A stretch of 49,010 bases of DNA. Source: JALZKA01 sp033856515 (lineage in GTDB: Bacteria; Actinomycetota; Thermoleophilia; Solirubrobacterales; 70-9). The position numbers were made by a program, and so were the translations under genes. Positions 22,697-31,833 of the stretch are shown here, piece after piece. The stretch lies in assembly GCA_033856515.1 (NCBI GenBank), contig JAWVEY010000026.1, positions 1 to 49,010 of the forward strand, written 5' to 3'. Position 1 is the first letter of the stretch. Each line of letters starts with the position of its first letter. Under the pieces are notes generated by a model. It saw nothing but the letters and a program-made list of their open reading frames with translations, did no database searches and was not told the origin of the DNA.

Positions 22697-23658
22697 CAGA
22701 CCGTTGAGTCCAGGCCTTCCAGCTCGTCGACGGACTTCGTGTACACGCCGGACGAGAGGTACTTCCAGCCGTCGTCGGGGACGAGGAAGACGACGTTGCC
22801 CTCCTCCATCTCGCCGGCGATCCGCACGCAGACCGAGGCGACGGCTCCCGCTGACACACCCGCGAACAGGCCCTCCTCGCGGAGAAGCCGCTGGGTCCAG
22901 ACGATCGCGTCTCGGTTCGAGACCATGATCTTCCGGTCGAGGAGGGAGAGGTCGATGATCGGCGGGATGAACCCGTCATCGAGGGAGCGGAGGCCCTGGA
23001 CCAATTCGCCCTGCATCGGCTCGGCGGCGACGATCTTCGTCTCGGGATCGTTCTCCTTGAGGCGCCGGCCGACGCCCATCAGGGTCCCGCCGGTCCCCAG
23101 CCCGGCGACGAAAGCGCTGACCTCGTCGAGCTCGTCGAGAATCTCAACCCCGGTGCCGTGGTAGTGCGCGCCCGGGTTCGCGGGGTTGCCGTACTGGTAG
23201 GGCATGTAGACCGACGAGTCGCCATCGGCGAGCTCTAGTGCCATCTCGACCGCTCCGTTCGAGCCCTTTGCGCCCTCGGAGTAAACGATCTCCGCGCCGA
23301 ACATCTCGAGGAGCTGCGTGCGCTCCGCGGTCACGTTGTCTGGCATGACGACCCGGAGCGGGTAGCCCTTCCGGCGACAGATCATCGCGAGGGAGATGCC
23401 CGTGTTGCCCGACGTTGGCTCGAGGATCGTCTGCCCCTCGGCGATCGCGCCTTCGGCCTCGGCCGCCTCGATCATCGCCTTGGCGACCCGGTCCTTGACC
23501 GAGCCGGTGGGGTTTCTGCCCTCGAGCTTGGCGAAGATCCGGACGGCCGCGGGCTTCGGCGACAGGGTCGGAAGCTCGACGAGCGGGGTGTTCCCGACCT
23601 CGGCGAGTATGTCCGCGTAGCGCCCGCCGCAGGGCCGGTTGAGCGTCGGCTCCGTCAC
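22690..23658 (-). CDS. cysM: Cysteine synthase, CysM type (O-phosphoserine sulfhydrylase-like)
   Basis: PLP enzyme, 322 residues. Lys55 in NPTGSVKDR forms the Schiff base; EPTSGNTGIS (80-89) binds the substrate carboxylate; GLGTGGTLMGVG holds the phosphate. Several features resemble mycobacterial CysM, which uses O-phosphoserine and thiocarboxylated CysO: YQYGNPAN, LRSLDDGFIPPI (Arg in the position expected to read the phosphate), DDGWKYLSSGVY, and a C-terminal tail ending in an aromatic (STVWW) that may cap the active site. GTG 23658 is chosen because TACACT lies 7 nt upstream. Divergent from a TetR gene. CysK-type activity with O-acetylserine cannot be excluded. Confidence 0.9.
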   Translation of the reverse strand: MTEPTLNRPCGGRYADILAEVGNTPLVELPTLSPKPAAVRIFAKLEGRNPTGSVKDRVAKAMIEAAEAEGAIAEGQTILEPTSGNTGISLAMICRRKGYPLRVVMPDNVTAERTQLLEMFGAEIVYSEGAKGSNGAVEMALELADGDSSVYMPYQYGNPANPGAHYHGTGVEILDELDEVSAFVAGLGTGGTLMGVGRRLKENDPETKIVAAEPMQGELVQGLRSLDDGFIPPIIDLSLLDRKIMVSNRDAIVWTQRLLREEGLFAGVSAGAVASVCVRIAGEMEEGNVVFLVPDDGWKYLSSGVYTKSVDELEGLDSTVWW

Positions 23659-23665
23659 TTCAATA

Positions 23666-23671
23666 AGTGTA
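23666..23671 (-). promoter_or_regulatory. -10 hexamer TACACT, 7 nt before cysM GTG (minus)
   Basis: Minus strand: TACACT, TATTGAA, GTG 23658. No Shine-Dalgarno sequence. Leaderless spacing. Confidence 0.5.
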
Positions 23672-23709
23672 GTGAGGGGCAAGCGGCATTGGCATCCTGC
23701 GCTTCGGTT

Positions 23710-23715
23710 CATAAT
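23710..23715 (+). promoter_or_regulatory. -10 hexamer CATAAT, 7 nt before ATG 23723
   Basis: CATAAT, 7 nt, ATG. TTGGCA lies upstream at about 23689 as a possible -35. It favours ATG 23723 over the in-frame ATG 23714, which is inside the hexamer. Confidence 0.5.
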
Positions 23716-23722
23716 GCGCGCG

Positions 23723-24334
23723 ATGACGGGAGAGGCGACGATCCGAGAGGGTCGCGACGATTCACCGCGCGAGCGGCGCGAGGCGATCCTCGTCGCGGCG
23801 GCCCATGTGATCGCCAAACGGGGAGTACGAGGCCTTCGCGTCGAGGAGGTCGCGTCCGAGGCGGGTGTATCTCCCCCACTCCTCTACTACCACTTCGCCA
23901 GCCGTTCCGGCCTGATCCGCGCCGCGCTCGAACACGCTTCCGAGCAGGCGCCGTCGACGGCGCTCCGGCGAGCGCCCACGGGCAAGGACGGATTCGAGGC
24001 AGTCCAGACTGCGCTCCTCGCGGAGCTGGACGACGACCGCGCAGTCCGTGAGAACGCGGTCGTCTGGGGAGAGGTCAGCGCGTCGGCGGTGTTCGAGCCC
24101 GCACTCCGCGAAGATGTGCGAAGAGTCTCCGAGGAATGGTGCGCAACGGTGGCGGCCGGGATCAAGCGCGGTTGCGACGACGGGTCCATCCGCCTCGACG
24201 CGGATCCCGACGAGGCGGCGCAGATCCTGATCACCCTTGTCGACGGGCTCTGCACCCGCTGGCTCGCGGGTGCAATCGATCGCGAGCGGGCGCGTGAGCT
24301 GCTGCGCGGCGCGATCGAACGCATGCTGCGCTGA
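23723..24334 (+). CDS. TetR-family transcriptional regulator
   Basis: 203 residues from ATG 23723 (206 if ATG 23714 is used). The N-terminal HTH (about 15-60) is typical: RREAILVAAAHVIAKRGVRG, then VEEVASEAGVSPPLLYYHFASRSGLI. The C-terminal helical domain (70-200) ends LVDGLCTRWLAGAIDRERA as in many TetR ligand domains; the ligand is unknown. It is divergent from cysM, 64 nt apart, so cysM may be a target. No clear palindrome was seen between them. Confidence 0.9.
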   Translation: MTGEATIREGRDDSPRERREAILVAAAHVIAKRGVRGLRVEEVASEAGVSPPLLYYHFASRSGLIRAALEHASEQAPSTALRRAPTGKDGFEAVQTALLAELDDDRAVRENAVVWGEVSASAVFEPALREDVRRVSEEWCATVAAGIKRGCDDGSIRLDADPDEAAQILITLVDGLCTRWLAGAIDRERARELLRGAIERMLR

Positions 24335-24498
24335 TCGCCTCGTTCGCAATCCGTGAAAGTCTTAACGCGGCGTCTACGGAAAATGCGCCAAGATGGTCCA
24401 CCGGATCGCTTGACTTCGCAGCCAGTTCTGTGAGAGGGTGCGTCCTGAACTAGTTTCAGATGTTTGCTAGAGGGCAGCATCGCCGATCGGAGGCATGG

Positions 24499-26772
24499 GT
24501 GAATCGTAAGAGCGTTTGGGCAGTAGGCGTCGCAATAATCGCGAGCCTCGCAATGGTCGCGCCGGCACAGGCAATAGAGACCTTGTCGGTCGACGATGAC
24601 GGAGAGGAATGCCCAACCGCCGCTTATGACTCGGTTCAGGACGCCGTCAACGACGCCAGCCCAGGCGACGTTGTCTCAATCTGTCCCGGCACCTACACGG
24701 AGGGAACGGGAGCCGCAGGGACCAACGCCCTCTCGATCACCAAGAGCTTGACGATCCGCGGCGCAGGGGCCGACGACGTCACGATCCAGGCCCGGCGCAC
24801 GACGCCGAGCGGCGGTCAGATCGCCGCCGGCTCGCCGAACATTCGTGACAGCGTCGGCAACATCGTCTCGATCGCCGGCGGCAGCGCGGTTCCGATCACC
24901 GTGGACATCTCCGGCGTCACCATCGACGGCAACGGCGTCTACTCCGAGGTCGGCCTGCTGTTCCTTGACGCGCAGGGCTCGCTCGTCCGCAGCCGCGTCA
25001 CCGACGTCGTCACTTCCGAGGACAACGCCGCTTCAAGCTTTCCGGGCGGCTACCGCTCGAACAACCACGGCTACGGAGTCGTGCAGGCGACGACGGCTAC
25101 GTCGGCCCTACCAGGCGCACCGACCAGGCCGCTCCTGATCGACAACTCGCGCGTCGACCACTACAACAAGCTCGGCGTCCTCATCGACGGCGCGACCAAC
25201 GACACCCCGCCGCTGGCGGCGTCCGGCGTTGTCAACGCCGCCACGATCCGCGGCTCGTCGATCATCGGGCGCACCATGTGCATCAGCTTCGCCGTGAACG
25301 GCAACTGCGCCAATGTGGGCACGCTCACCACGGGCCCACTCTTCGGACAGGAGGGCCTGCGGGTTACAGCAGGCGCGACGGCGACCATGACGGACTCGAT
25401 CGTCTCCCAGAACCTTGTCAACGGGACCGGGGCGCCGACGCGCGGCTCGGCGACCAACAACGTGAACCTCCCGCTCGGCTCGGGCGCACGGCTCATCGGC
25501 GCCGGCACGTCCTCGATCTCCTCATCGAACATCGTGGACAACGCCTACGGCGTCCAGGCCCAGCAACTCGACGGCACCACTGCGGCCGCCACGCCGCTGA
25601 GCGCCGAAAACAACTGGTGGGGCCTCCGCTACACCGCCACCCCCGTCAACGTAGGTCCGGCGATCTCGCCGGTGAGCAACCCGCCAATTCCGGAGAACCC
25701 GGTAAACGGCACGCCGACGGCCGTCGACCCGACCTGCGTGGCCTCCAATGCGACGACTGTCCCGAACTCGACCGCGGTCGACTTCTGCCCGTTCCGCAAC
25801 GGCACTCAAGGTGACCCGAACACCGGCGAGTACCCGGTGGTCAACGCGCCGCTGCCGGTCTCGGATGCGCGGCCCACGGTCGACATCCAGGCCGACCAGG
25901 CCACGTATGAGCCTGGTGACACCATCACGCTCTCGGCGACCGCATCGGACGACTTCGGCGTTCAGAACGTCACGTTCTTCCGCGGCGCCAACGCGCTCTC
26001 GATCGACGACACGCCGCCCTACGGCGCGACGTACGTCATTCCCGAGAACGGCCCGTGCGGCGAGCAGACCTTCAGGGCGATCTCCAAGGACTCGTCGGGA
26101 CAGACTGCATCGGACAGCGTCACGATCACAATCGACGACGAGTTCGACTGCCAGGGCCCACCCGATCCGCCGGACCCGCCGACGATCTCATTCGACATTC
26201 CCGCGCCAAGCGCGATCCCCGGCACGGGCGCGACGTACTCCGTGACCGCCTCGAGCGAGTCCGGGGTCGACGAGGTCGAGTTCTTCCTCGGCACGCGCTC
26301 GGTATGCGTGGACAACGCGCCACCGTACGTGTGTGAGGTCCTTCCGAACGGAGACGAGGTCGGCGATCAGATCCTGAGCGCCGTTGTCACCTCGAACGAC
26401 GAGCAGACCGCGACGGCCGCGATGCCGGTCACCGTGATGAAGTTCGTGCCGACGCTCACGATCGAGATGCTCAAGCAGCGCCTCAACAAGAAGATGGTCA
26501 AGCGGACCATCTCGGGCGAGGTCGTCCTGCCGGACCGGGTCGACGCCGATGCATGCAGCGGCCACGTCACGCTCAACATCCAGCGCGACGGAATCACCCT
26601 GTTCCCGAGCACGCAGGTCGACGTTAAGTCGGACTGCACGTATGAGCTCGTCTTCACCATCAAGGAGAAAAAGAAGAAGGGCAAGCCCAAGCCGGTTTAC
26701 GACGTGGGGGCGTCGTTCTCAGGCAACGGCACATTGACCTCTGCCGATGCGACCGCGGAGTTCACCCGATGA
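24499..26772 (+). CDS. Secreted parallel beta-helix protein with two Ig-like domains
   Basis: 757 residues. GTG 24499 has GGAGG about 7 nt upstream and opens a clear signal peptide (MNRKSVWAVGVAIIASLAMV, ending APAQA). Next is a pectate-lyase-like beta-helix (about 30-440), starting with the common DSVQDAVNDASPGDVVSICPGTY entry and ending NNWWGLRY. Two Ig-like domains follow (about 455-550 and 560-650: GDTITLSATASDDFGVQNVTFF and SVTASSESGVDEVEFFLG). The end is Lys-rich. Likely a surface or extracellular carbohydrate-binding or adhesive protein. Overlaps the upstream candidate start of the next gene, so they are probably co-transcribed. Confidence 0.85.
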   Translation: MNRKSVWAVGVAIIASLAMVAPAQAIETLSVDDDGEECPTAAYDSVQDAVNDASPGDVVSICPGTYTEGTGAAGTNALSITKSLTIRGAGADDVTIQARRTTPSGGQIAAGSPNIRDSVGNIVSIAGGSAVPITVDISGVTIDGNGVYSEVGLLFLDAQGSLVRSRVTDVVTSEDNAASSFPGGYRSNNHGYGVVQATTATSALPGAPTRPLLIDNSRVDHYNKLGVLIDGATNDTPPLAASGVVNAATIRGSSIIGRTMCISFAVNGNCANVGTLTTGPLFGQEGLRVTAGATATMTDSIVSQNLVNGTGAPTRGSATNNVNLPLGSGARLIGAGTSSISSSNIVDNAYGVQAQQLDGTTAAATPLSAENNWWGLRYTATPVNVGPAISPVSNPPIPENPVNGTPTAVDPTCVASNATTVPNSTAVDFCPFRNGTQGDPNTGEYPVVNAPLPVSDARPTVDIQADQATYEPGDTITLSATASDDFGVQNVTFFRGANALSIDDTPPYGATYVIPENGPCGEQTFRAISKDSSGQTASDSVTITIDDEFDCQGPPDPPDPPTISFDIPAPSAIPGTGATYSVTASSESGVDEVEFFLGTRSVCVDNAPPYVCEVLPNGDEVGDQILSAVVTSNDEQTATAAMPVTVMKFVPTLTIEMLKQRLNKKMVKRTISGEVVLPDRVDADACSGHVTLNIQRDGITLFPSTQVDVKSDCTYELVFTIKEKKKKGKPKPVYDVGASFSGNGTLTSADATAEFTR

Positions 26773-26810
26773 CCGCCCTCCACTCAAAGAACCAAGACCA
26801 AGGTAGGCAG

Positions 26811-29800
26811 ATGAACCTCAGAGGAAAGCTCTCCGTACTGGCCGCGCTGGCCGCGACTGCGATCGTCGCAGCCGCGCCAGGGACGGCTGCGGCCGCGCCC
26901 GACCCACCCGGTTGCACGCCCAACATCGCGTACGACCCGTCGATCCCGACGTTCAAGCAGTGGGCGGACGCAAACGGGATCCCCAACAACACGCTCGGCG
27001 GGACCTCAACCGGCACGGCGAACAAGCACGTCACGCCGCAGATCTACGCCTACTGGGACGCCGTCATGGCCTCGCTGACAGGCAACACGCGGGCTGCGAT
27101 GGTTCGCCGCACGCTGGGCACCACCTACCTCGGTCAGCAGTTCCGTTACTACGTGGTCGGCACGCCCGACAACATCGCGAACCTAGACGCGGGCCGCAAC
27201 GACGGCGCGTTCTGGCGCGGTGTGCGCGAGGGCACCGTTTCGGCCGAACAGGGCGCCGCGGAGGCGCAGGACCGGCCGGCGTTCTTCTGGAACACCGCCA
27301 CCCCGCACGGCAACGAGCCGGCGGCAGCCGAAGCGATCACGCGCATCATGTACGAGCTCGTCGCTCGTACGGACTGTGCGAACCAGCAACGGCTCGCCCG
27401 GTTGGACAACTTCCTCATGCCGGTGACGAACCCCGACGGGCGCGACCAGAACGCGCGCACGACTGCGTACGGGTTCGACCCCAACCGCGACTTCGCGTCG
27501 CGGAACCAGGACGTCAACGCAACCCGGGTCACGGACGGGATCATCCCGTACCCGGGCCCGGTCTACATCGACGCCCACCAGCAGACCAGCGGGTATTTCT
27601 TCCCGCCGAACGAGGACCCGGCGCTCCACGAGATGTCGGGCTTCCTGCTCGACCTGATCCAGAATCAGATCGGTCCCGCCCTGCAGCAGAAGTTCAACGA
27701 TCAGTCGGGGCAGTACCGGAACTACAACACGTACGACCTGTTCGCGATCGAGTACGGCGACTCCGTACCGGCGCTGCAGCTGGGCGCTGCCGGCATGACC
27801 TTCGAAAAGGGAACGTCGGAGAACTACGGCAAGCAGGTCTACGACCACTACCTCGCCATGGACGAGACCATGAACGTGATCTCGGATGACAAGGACGACA
27901 TCATGGCCGAGTGGTCCGAGCAGTGGGAAGAGGCTCGGGAACAGGGCGAGAACGGCGATCTCCAGGAGAACCGGCTCGTCTCCCCCCTCACCCCGACGAT
28001 CATCCAGGAGCCCAACACCGATGTCTTCGGCTACTACTACCTGCCGAACAACCACTCCGGTGACACGGCCAAGTTGATCCGCGAGATGCGTGAGACGGAG
28101 GTGCACGTCTACCGCCTCGACGAGTCTGTGAACGTGTCGGCGGCGCACGATTTCGCCGATCCGCATGCCGCCCCGCCGTCTGGCTCACTTGCCGGACTGC
28201 CCAGCTCGGAGCCGTTGACGCTCCCTGCCGGAACGCTCTACATCCCGATGAACCAGACGCAGAAGCACTGGATCCAGGGCGTCCTCGGCGAGGACCCGTT
28301 CATTCCGGTCCCGTATTTCTACGACGTCGTCGACTGGTCGTTCTCGCAGATGCGAGGGATGTCCGGCAACGGCTTCCTCACGGAAGACCTGCCGCCCGGC
28401 GTCGACATGACTGAGGTAGACGAGGCCGACTACGGCAACGTGACCGATGGCACCAAGCCCGTCCTCGCGTTCGCGACGGACTCGTCTCAGGGCATCGCCA
28501 TGATGATCGAGCTCCTGGCAAAGAACGCGACTGTTTCGCGCTCGGAGACGGCGTTCACCGCGGGCGGCAAGAGCTTCCCGACGGGTACCGCTCTGGTCGA
28601 CACCTCGACCACTACGGGAATCGACCTGGCGGCGCTATCGGACAAGCGTCAGACGCCGATCACGGGGCTGGATTCATATCCGGTCGCGCGCAAGGCGATC
28701 GCCAAGCCGAAAATCGGGCTTTATACGGGCAGCACGTCGATTCCGACGAACCCCATCCAGCCCGGCGCGGGTCTCGGCCACTGCGGGATCAGCGGACTCC
28801 CAGCCGGTGCGGCCAACTACTGCGAGATGCTGCACGTACTCGCGGTGAACCTCGGTCTGCCCTACCAGGGCGTGGACCAGGTGCTCTACCCGGTTACGCA
28901 GACCCAGATCCTCGCCAACGAGCTGATCACGGGTAACTACACGGCGCTGATCAACTCGAACCAGAACATCAGCGTCGCCCAAGGAGCCACGCAGATCCAG
29001 GCGTTCGTGAACGCCGGCGGCCGCTACGTGGGTAGCGAGGCCAACGGCACGACGACCGCGCGCACCGCGGGGTTCACCAACCTGAACACGTCACCCACCA
29101 ACGTGGCGCCGTTCACCGACCAGTGCTACACGAACCAGCCCTCGTCGCTCCAGACGCCTGGAACGATGTTCTTGGCTTCGTTCGACACGACGAACCCGGT
29201 CTCATGGGGCTTCGACAACGGCGGCTTCATCTACCGCCAGGCGTCGGGCAACCCGGTCTACAACGCGGCGACCCTGCCGGGTACGCCGCCGGCGCCTCCA
29301 GGGATCCCGAACACCAACGTCGCGATCTCGTACGCCTCCCCGACCACCGCGTTCGGCTACACGTGCAACGCCACGGGTCCGGGTGAGCTGGCCGGCCGTC
29401 CGTACGGCACGGACTCGACGTTCGGCGCCGGCCACTCGACGGTGCTTGGATCGAACCCCTGGTACCGCTCGTGGGTCGACATCGAGTGGCGGATGGCGCT
29501 CAACGGTGCGCTCTACCCGACCGGTGCATCGATCCCGGTTGGTCCCCGGAGGAGTGGCGCAGCAGCGCCTGAGAGCGAGCCGCTCGCGAAGTCCGCGCTG
29601 CCCAAGGTCAAGAACCGACCCGTCTGGACGGCGTCGGACAAGATCGCGGCACGCGTGACCGCCTACGAGGGATCGAAGGCCACGATGAAGAAGATGCTCC
29701 GGACGGCCGAGGTGCCGAAGTCGCAGCGGCGCAAGGCTCGCTACTCGACTGAGGGCGACACGTACGTCATGGAGATCCCGAAGGCATGGGTTGCCGGTGA

Positions 29801-29888
29801 AGAGCTCAAGCCATGGGTCTTCACCCTCGGCCTCGTCGCGAACAACACCGACGGGGCCGACACGAACATCCCAAGTAGAAGCCACTAG
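26811..29888 (+). CDS. Secreted M14 zinc carboxypeptidase-like protein with amidotransferase-like domain
   Basis: 1025 residues. ATG 26811 begins a good signal peptide (MNLRGKLSVLAALAATAIVA to AAA) after AAGGTAGG; an ATG at 26769 would put 14 extra residues ahead. The M14 domain (about 60-380) shows HGNEP (His/Glu Zn ligands, about 165-168), NPDGRDQNAR, a DPNRDF substrate block, IDAHQQ (third Zn ligand, about 255) and FEKGTSE (catalytic Glu, about 331). Later, KPKIGLYTGSTSIPTNPI to FVNAGGRYVG resembles the class I glutamine-amidotransferase-like domain found in large secreted M14 proteins, without an obvious catalytic Cys triad. Probably digests extracellular proteins or peptides. A hairpin follows the stop. 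Confidence 0.88.
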   Translation: MNLRGKLSVLAALAATAIVAAAPGTAAAAPDPPGCTPNIAYDPSIPTFKQWADANGIPNNTLGGTSTGTANKHVTPQIYAYWDAVMASLTGNTRAAMVRRTLGTTYLGQQFRYYVVGTPDNIANLDAGRNDGAFWRGVREGTVSAEQGAAEAQDRPAFFWNTATPHGNEPAAAEAITRIMYELVARTDCANQQRLARLDNFLMPVTNPDGRDQNARTTAYGFDPNRDFASRNQDVNATRVTDGIIPYPGPVYIDAHQQTSGYFFPPNEDPALHEMSGFLLDLIQNQIGPALQQKFNDQSGQYRNYNTYDLFAIEYGDSVPALQLGAAGMTFEKGTSENYGKQVYDHYLAMDETMNVISDDKDDIMAEWSEQWEEAREQGENGDLQENRLVSPLTPTIIQEPNTDVFGYYYLPNNHSGDTAKLIREMRETEVHVYRLDESVNVSAAHDFADPHAAPPSGSLAGLPSSEPLTLPAGTLYIPMNQTQKHWIQGVLGEDPFIPVPYFYDVVDWSFSQMRGMSGNGFLTEDLPPGVDMTEVDEADYGNVTDGTKPVLAFATDSSQGIAMMIELLAKNATVSRSETAFTAGGKSFPTGTALVDTSTTTGIDLAALSDKRQTPITGLDSYPVARKAIAKPKIGLYTGSTSIPTNPIQPGAGLGHCGISGLPAGAANYCEMLHVLAVNLGLPYQGVDQVLYPVTQTQILANELITGNYTALINSNQNISVAQGATQIQAFVNAGGRYVGSEANGTTTARTAGFTNLNTSPTNVAPFTDQCYTNQPSSLQTPGTMFLASFDTTNPVSWGFDNGGFIYRQASGNPVYNAATLPGTPPAPPGIPNTNVAISYASPTTAFGYTCNATGPGELAGRPYGTDSTFGAGHSTVLGSNPWYRSWVDIEWRMALNGALYPTGASIPVGPRRSGAAAPESEPLAKSALPKVKNRPVWTASDKIAARVTAYEGSKATMKKMLRTAEVPKSQRRKARYSTEGDTYVMEIPKAWVAGEELKPWVFTLGLVANNTDGADTNIPSRSH

Positions 29889-29906
29889 ATATCGAAGTTG
29901 CGCGGT

Positions 29907-29940
29907 GCAGAGCCCGAGGACCCCGGTCGCCGGGCTCTGC
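29907..29940 (+). terminator. Hairpin after the M14 gene
   Basis: 10-bp perfect stem GCAGAGCCCG (29907-29916) / CGGGCTCTGC (29931-29940) with a 14-nt loop, 18 nt after the stop. No U tract. It also argues against a TTG start at 29898 for the next gene. Confidence 0.6.
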
Positions 29941-29972
29941 ACACGCGAGCTTCGAAAGGTTGGGCCGCGATC

Positions 29973-30788
29973 ATGCTCGTTGCCGCAGCCACTGGGGCGA
30001 TGACCCTTCTGGGTTGCGACGACGAGAAACGCGATGTAGGCCAAGTGGACACCTCCGGTGGCGATCTCCGAGTGCTCGAGAAGGACAAGTTGATCGTCGG
30101 ATCCGAGATCCCCTTCCCCCCGTTTGAAGAGGGCGAGCCACCTGATTACGAGGGCTTCGACATCGACGTGATCAACGCGGTCGCGGACAAACTCGATCTC
30201 GAGACGCAGATTGAGAACGTTCCGTTGAACTTGATCCTGGCGGGAGACACCGGCGACCTTGATCTCTCGATCTCCGCGGTGAAGATCACGCCGGCGCGCG
30301 AAAAGCGTGTGGACTTCTCGAACCCCTACTTCATCGACTCCCTGAGCCTCCTGGTCCGAGACGACTCGGAGATTCAGTCGGTCGATGACGTCACCGTCGG
30401 CGCCGTCATCGGCGTCGAAGACAGCTCTAACGCCGAGATCTACGCGCGCGGGAAAACGCAGACCTCCGAGGTTCGGGCGTACTCCACAGCACGCGAGGCC
30501 TCGGACGCGCTGTTCAACTCCGAGGTGGACGCAGTGATCGCCTCGGGTCCGGCAGCCGAAGAAGCCATCGAGGCGAGGGAGGAACTCATCGTCGCCGACG
30601 TCATCCCGACCCGTGAGGCGTACGGCATCGTCCTGCCCGAAGACAGCGATGCTCTCCGCCGAGCAGTGAACTCCGCACTGCGAGAACTCAAGGAAGACGA
30701 AACACTTACGGACCTGTATGAGGAGTACTTCGGAGTCGAGGCGCCCGCACGCGTGGCGACTCCGATAGCAGGCCGCGACAAGGACTGA
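29973..30788 (+). CDS. Amino-acid ABC transporter substrate-binding protein (1 of 2), probable lipoprotein
   Basis: Periplasmic-type (SBP_bac_3, family 3) solute-binding protein. Residues after ATG 29973 run MLVAAATGAMTLLGC, with lipobox LLGC, and then the mature fold: KLIVGSEIPFPPFEEGE, YEGFDIDVINAVADKL, TGDLDLSISAVKITPAREKRV and the C-terminal YGIVLPEDSDALRRAVNSAL. The start is uncertain: ATG 29973 has AAAGG 12 nt upstream and gives a short signal with no positive charge. An upstream start would lengthen it but would fall in a hairpin. Diverged from the second SBP, so it probably recognises another ligand. Confidence 0.8.
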   Translation: MLVAAATGAMTLLGCDDEKRDVGQVDTSGGDLRVLEKDKLIVGSEIPFPPFEEGEPPDYEGFDIDVINAVADKLDLETQIENVPLNLILAGDTGDLDLSISAVKITPAREKRVDFSNPYFIDSLSLLVRDDSEIQSVDDVTVGAVIGVEDSSNAEIYARGKTQTSEVRAYSTAREASDALFNSEVDAVIASGPAAEEAIEAREELIVADVIPTREAYGIVLPEDSDALRRAVNSALRELKEDETLTDLYEEYFGVEAPARVATPIAGRDKD

Positions 30789-30861
30789 GAACGGTTATGT
30801 TGCGGCAAGTCCACGATTCAGGGGTGCGGCCCCAGTTTCAAGAAAAGGGAGAAATACTCGT

Positions 30862-31713
30862 ATGAGAAACACTCGTCTGTGGCTTGTGATCGCGATGATC
30901 ACCGGCCTTGTCGGTGCATTTGTCGTCGCCGGGTGCGGTGACGACGATGACTCAGGCTCGAGCGAAAGCAGCTCGACCGGATCGATCGATGTCTCGGACG
31001 CCACCCTGATCGAAGACGGCCAGCTGCTCGTCGGCACCGACGCGCCCTATCCCCCGTTCGAGATCGGAACGCCTGAGAGCGGCGACTTCAGCGGGTTCGA
31101 CCCGGACCTGATGAGCGCGATCGCCGAGAAGCTCGGTCTCGAGCCCACCTACCAGAACAGCTCCTTCGACACGATCTTCCGTGACGTCGCGTCCGGCCAG
31201 TTCGACATCGTCGCTGCCGCTTCCACGATCACGCCGGGTCGTTCGAAGACGGTTGATTTCTCGCGTCCGTACTACGAGGCCCAGCAGGCGCTCGTGGTGC
31301 CGACGGACTCGGACATCGCCACGGTGGACGATCTCGCCGGCGCGATCGTAGGTGCTCAGCAAGGCACCACGGGGCAGACTGTCGCTGAGGACGACACCGA
31401 TGCCGAGGAGGTTCGCGGGTTCGGCAAGGGCGCCGATGCTCTCGCAGCCGTCACGACCGGCCAGGTGGAGGCGGCGATCGTCGATCAGCCATTCGCAGCC
31501 GATGCCGTCGAGAAGCAGGAAGGCATCGAGATCGCCGAGGAGATCCCGACCAACGAGCTCTACGGGTTCCCGGTCGCTCCGGACAACCCACTGCTCGACG
31601 ACGTCAACGAGGCGATCCAGGAGCTCATCGACGACGGGACGATGGACGAGCTGTACCAGGAGTACTTCTCGACCGACGCGCCCGAATCGGTGACGAACCC
31701 GGAGACCGAGTAG
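30862..31713 (+). CDS. Amino-acid ABC transporter substrate-binding lipoprotein (2 of 2)
   Basis: 283 residues with GGGAG before ATG. Type II signal: MRNTRLWLVIAMITGLVGAF, then VVAGCGDDDD (lipobox VAGC, Cys about 25) and an Asp/Ser linker. The SBP_bac_3 core is typical: LLVGTDAPYPPFEIG, FSGFDPDLMSAIAEKLGL, FDIVAAASTITPGRSKTVDFS, and DELYQEYF near the end. It precedes the permease (31834) and ATPase (32657), separated by a strong terminator, so it can be made in excess of the membrane parts, as is usual. Likely ligand: a polar or acidic/basic amino acid; not resolvable here. Confidence 0.93.
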   Translation: MRNTRLWLVIAMITGLVGAFVVAGCGDDDDSGSSESSSTGSIDVSDATLIEDGQLLVGTDAPYPPFEIGTPESGDFSGFDPDLMSAIAEKLGLEPTYQNSSFDTIFRDVASGQFDIVAAASTITPGRSKTVDFSRPYYEAQQALVVPTDSDIATVDDLAGAIVGAQQGTTGQTVAEDDTDAEEVRGFGKGADALAAVTTGQVEAAIVDQPFAADAVEKQEGIEIAEEIPTNELYGFPVAPDNPLLDDVNEAIQELIDDGTMDELYQEYFSTDAPESVTNPETE

Positions 31714-31738
31714 GAACCGGAACAAATCCAGAGGACGG

Positions 31739-31770
31739 AAAGAGGCGCCCCCGGGGGCGCCTCTTTTCTT
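31739..31770 (+). terminator. Strong intrinsic terminator after the substrate-binding protein
   Basis: 14-bp perfect arms (31739-31752 / 31753-31766: AAAGAGGCGCCCCC and its complement), immediately followed by a T-rich tail (TTCTT). The apex pairs have no free loop, so about 12 bp form in RNA. It uncouples SBP levels from the permease/ATPase. Its core AGAGGCGCC recurs inside sufD at 48634. Confidence 0.9.
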
Positions 31771-31833
31771 GATACCGCGAGGAGCTATACGCTGGCGCCT
31801 GGCAACGGCACAAACAAGAAAGGTGAGAACTGA

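Noticed and set aside
29898..29972. TTG start at 29898 for the first substrate-binding protein
   Set aside because: The first codons would lie within the stem of a post-stop hairpin, and no ribosome-binding site precedes the TTG. ATG 29973 is used, with the start marked uncertain.
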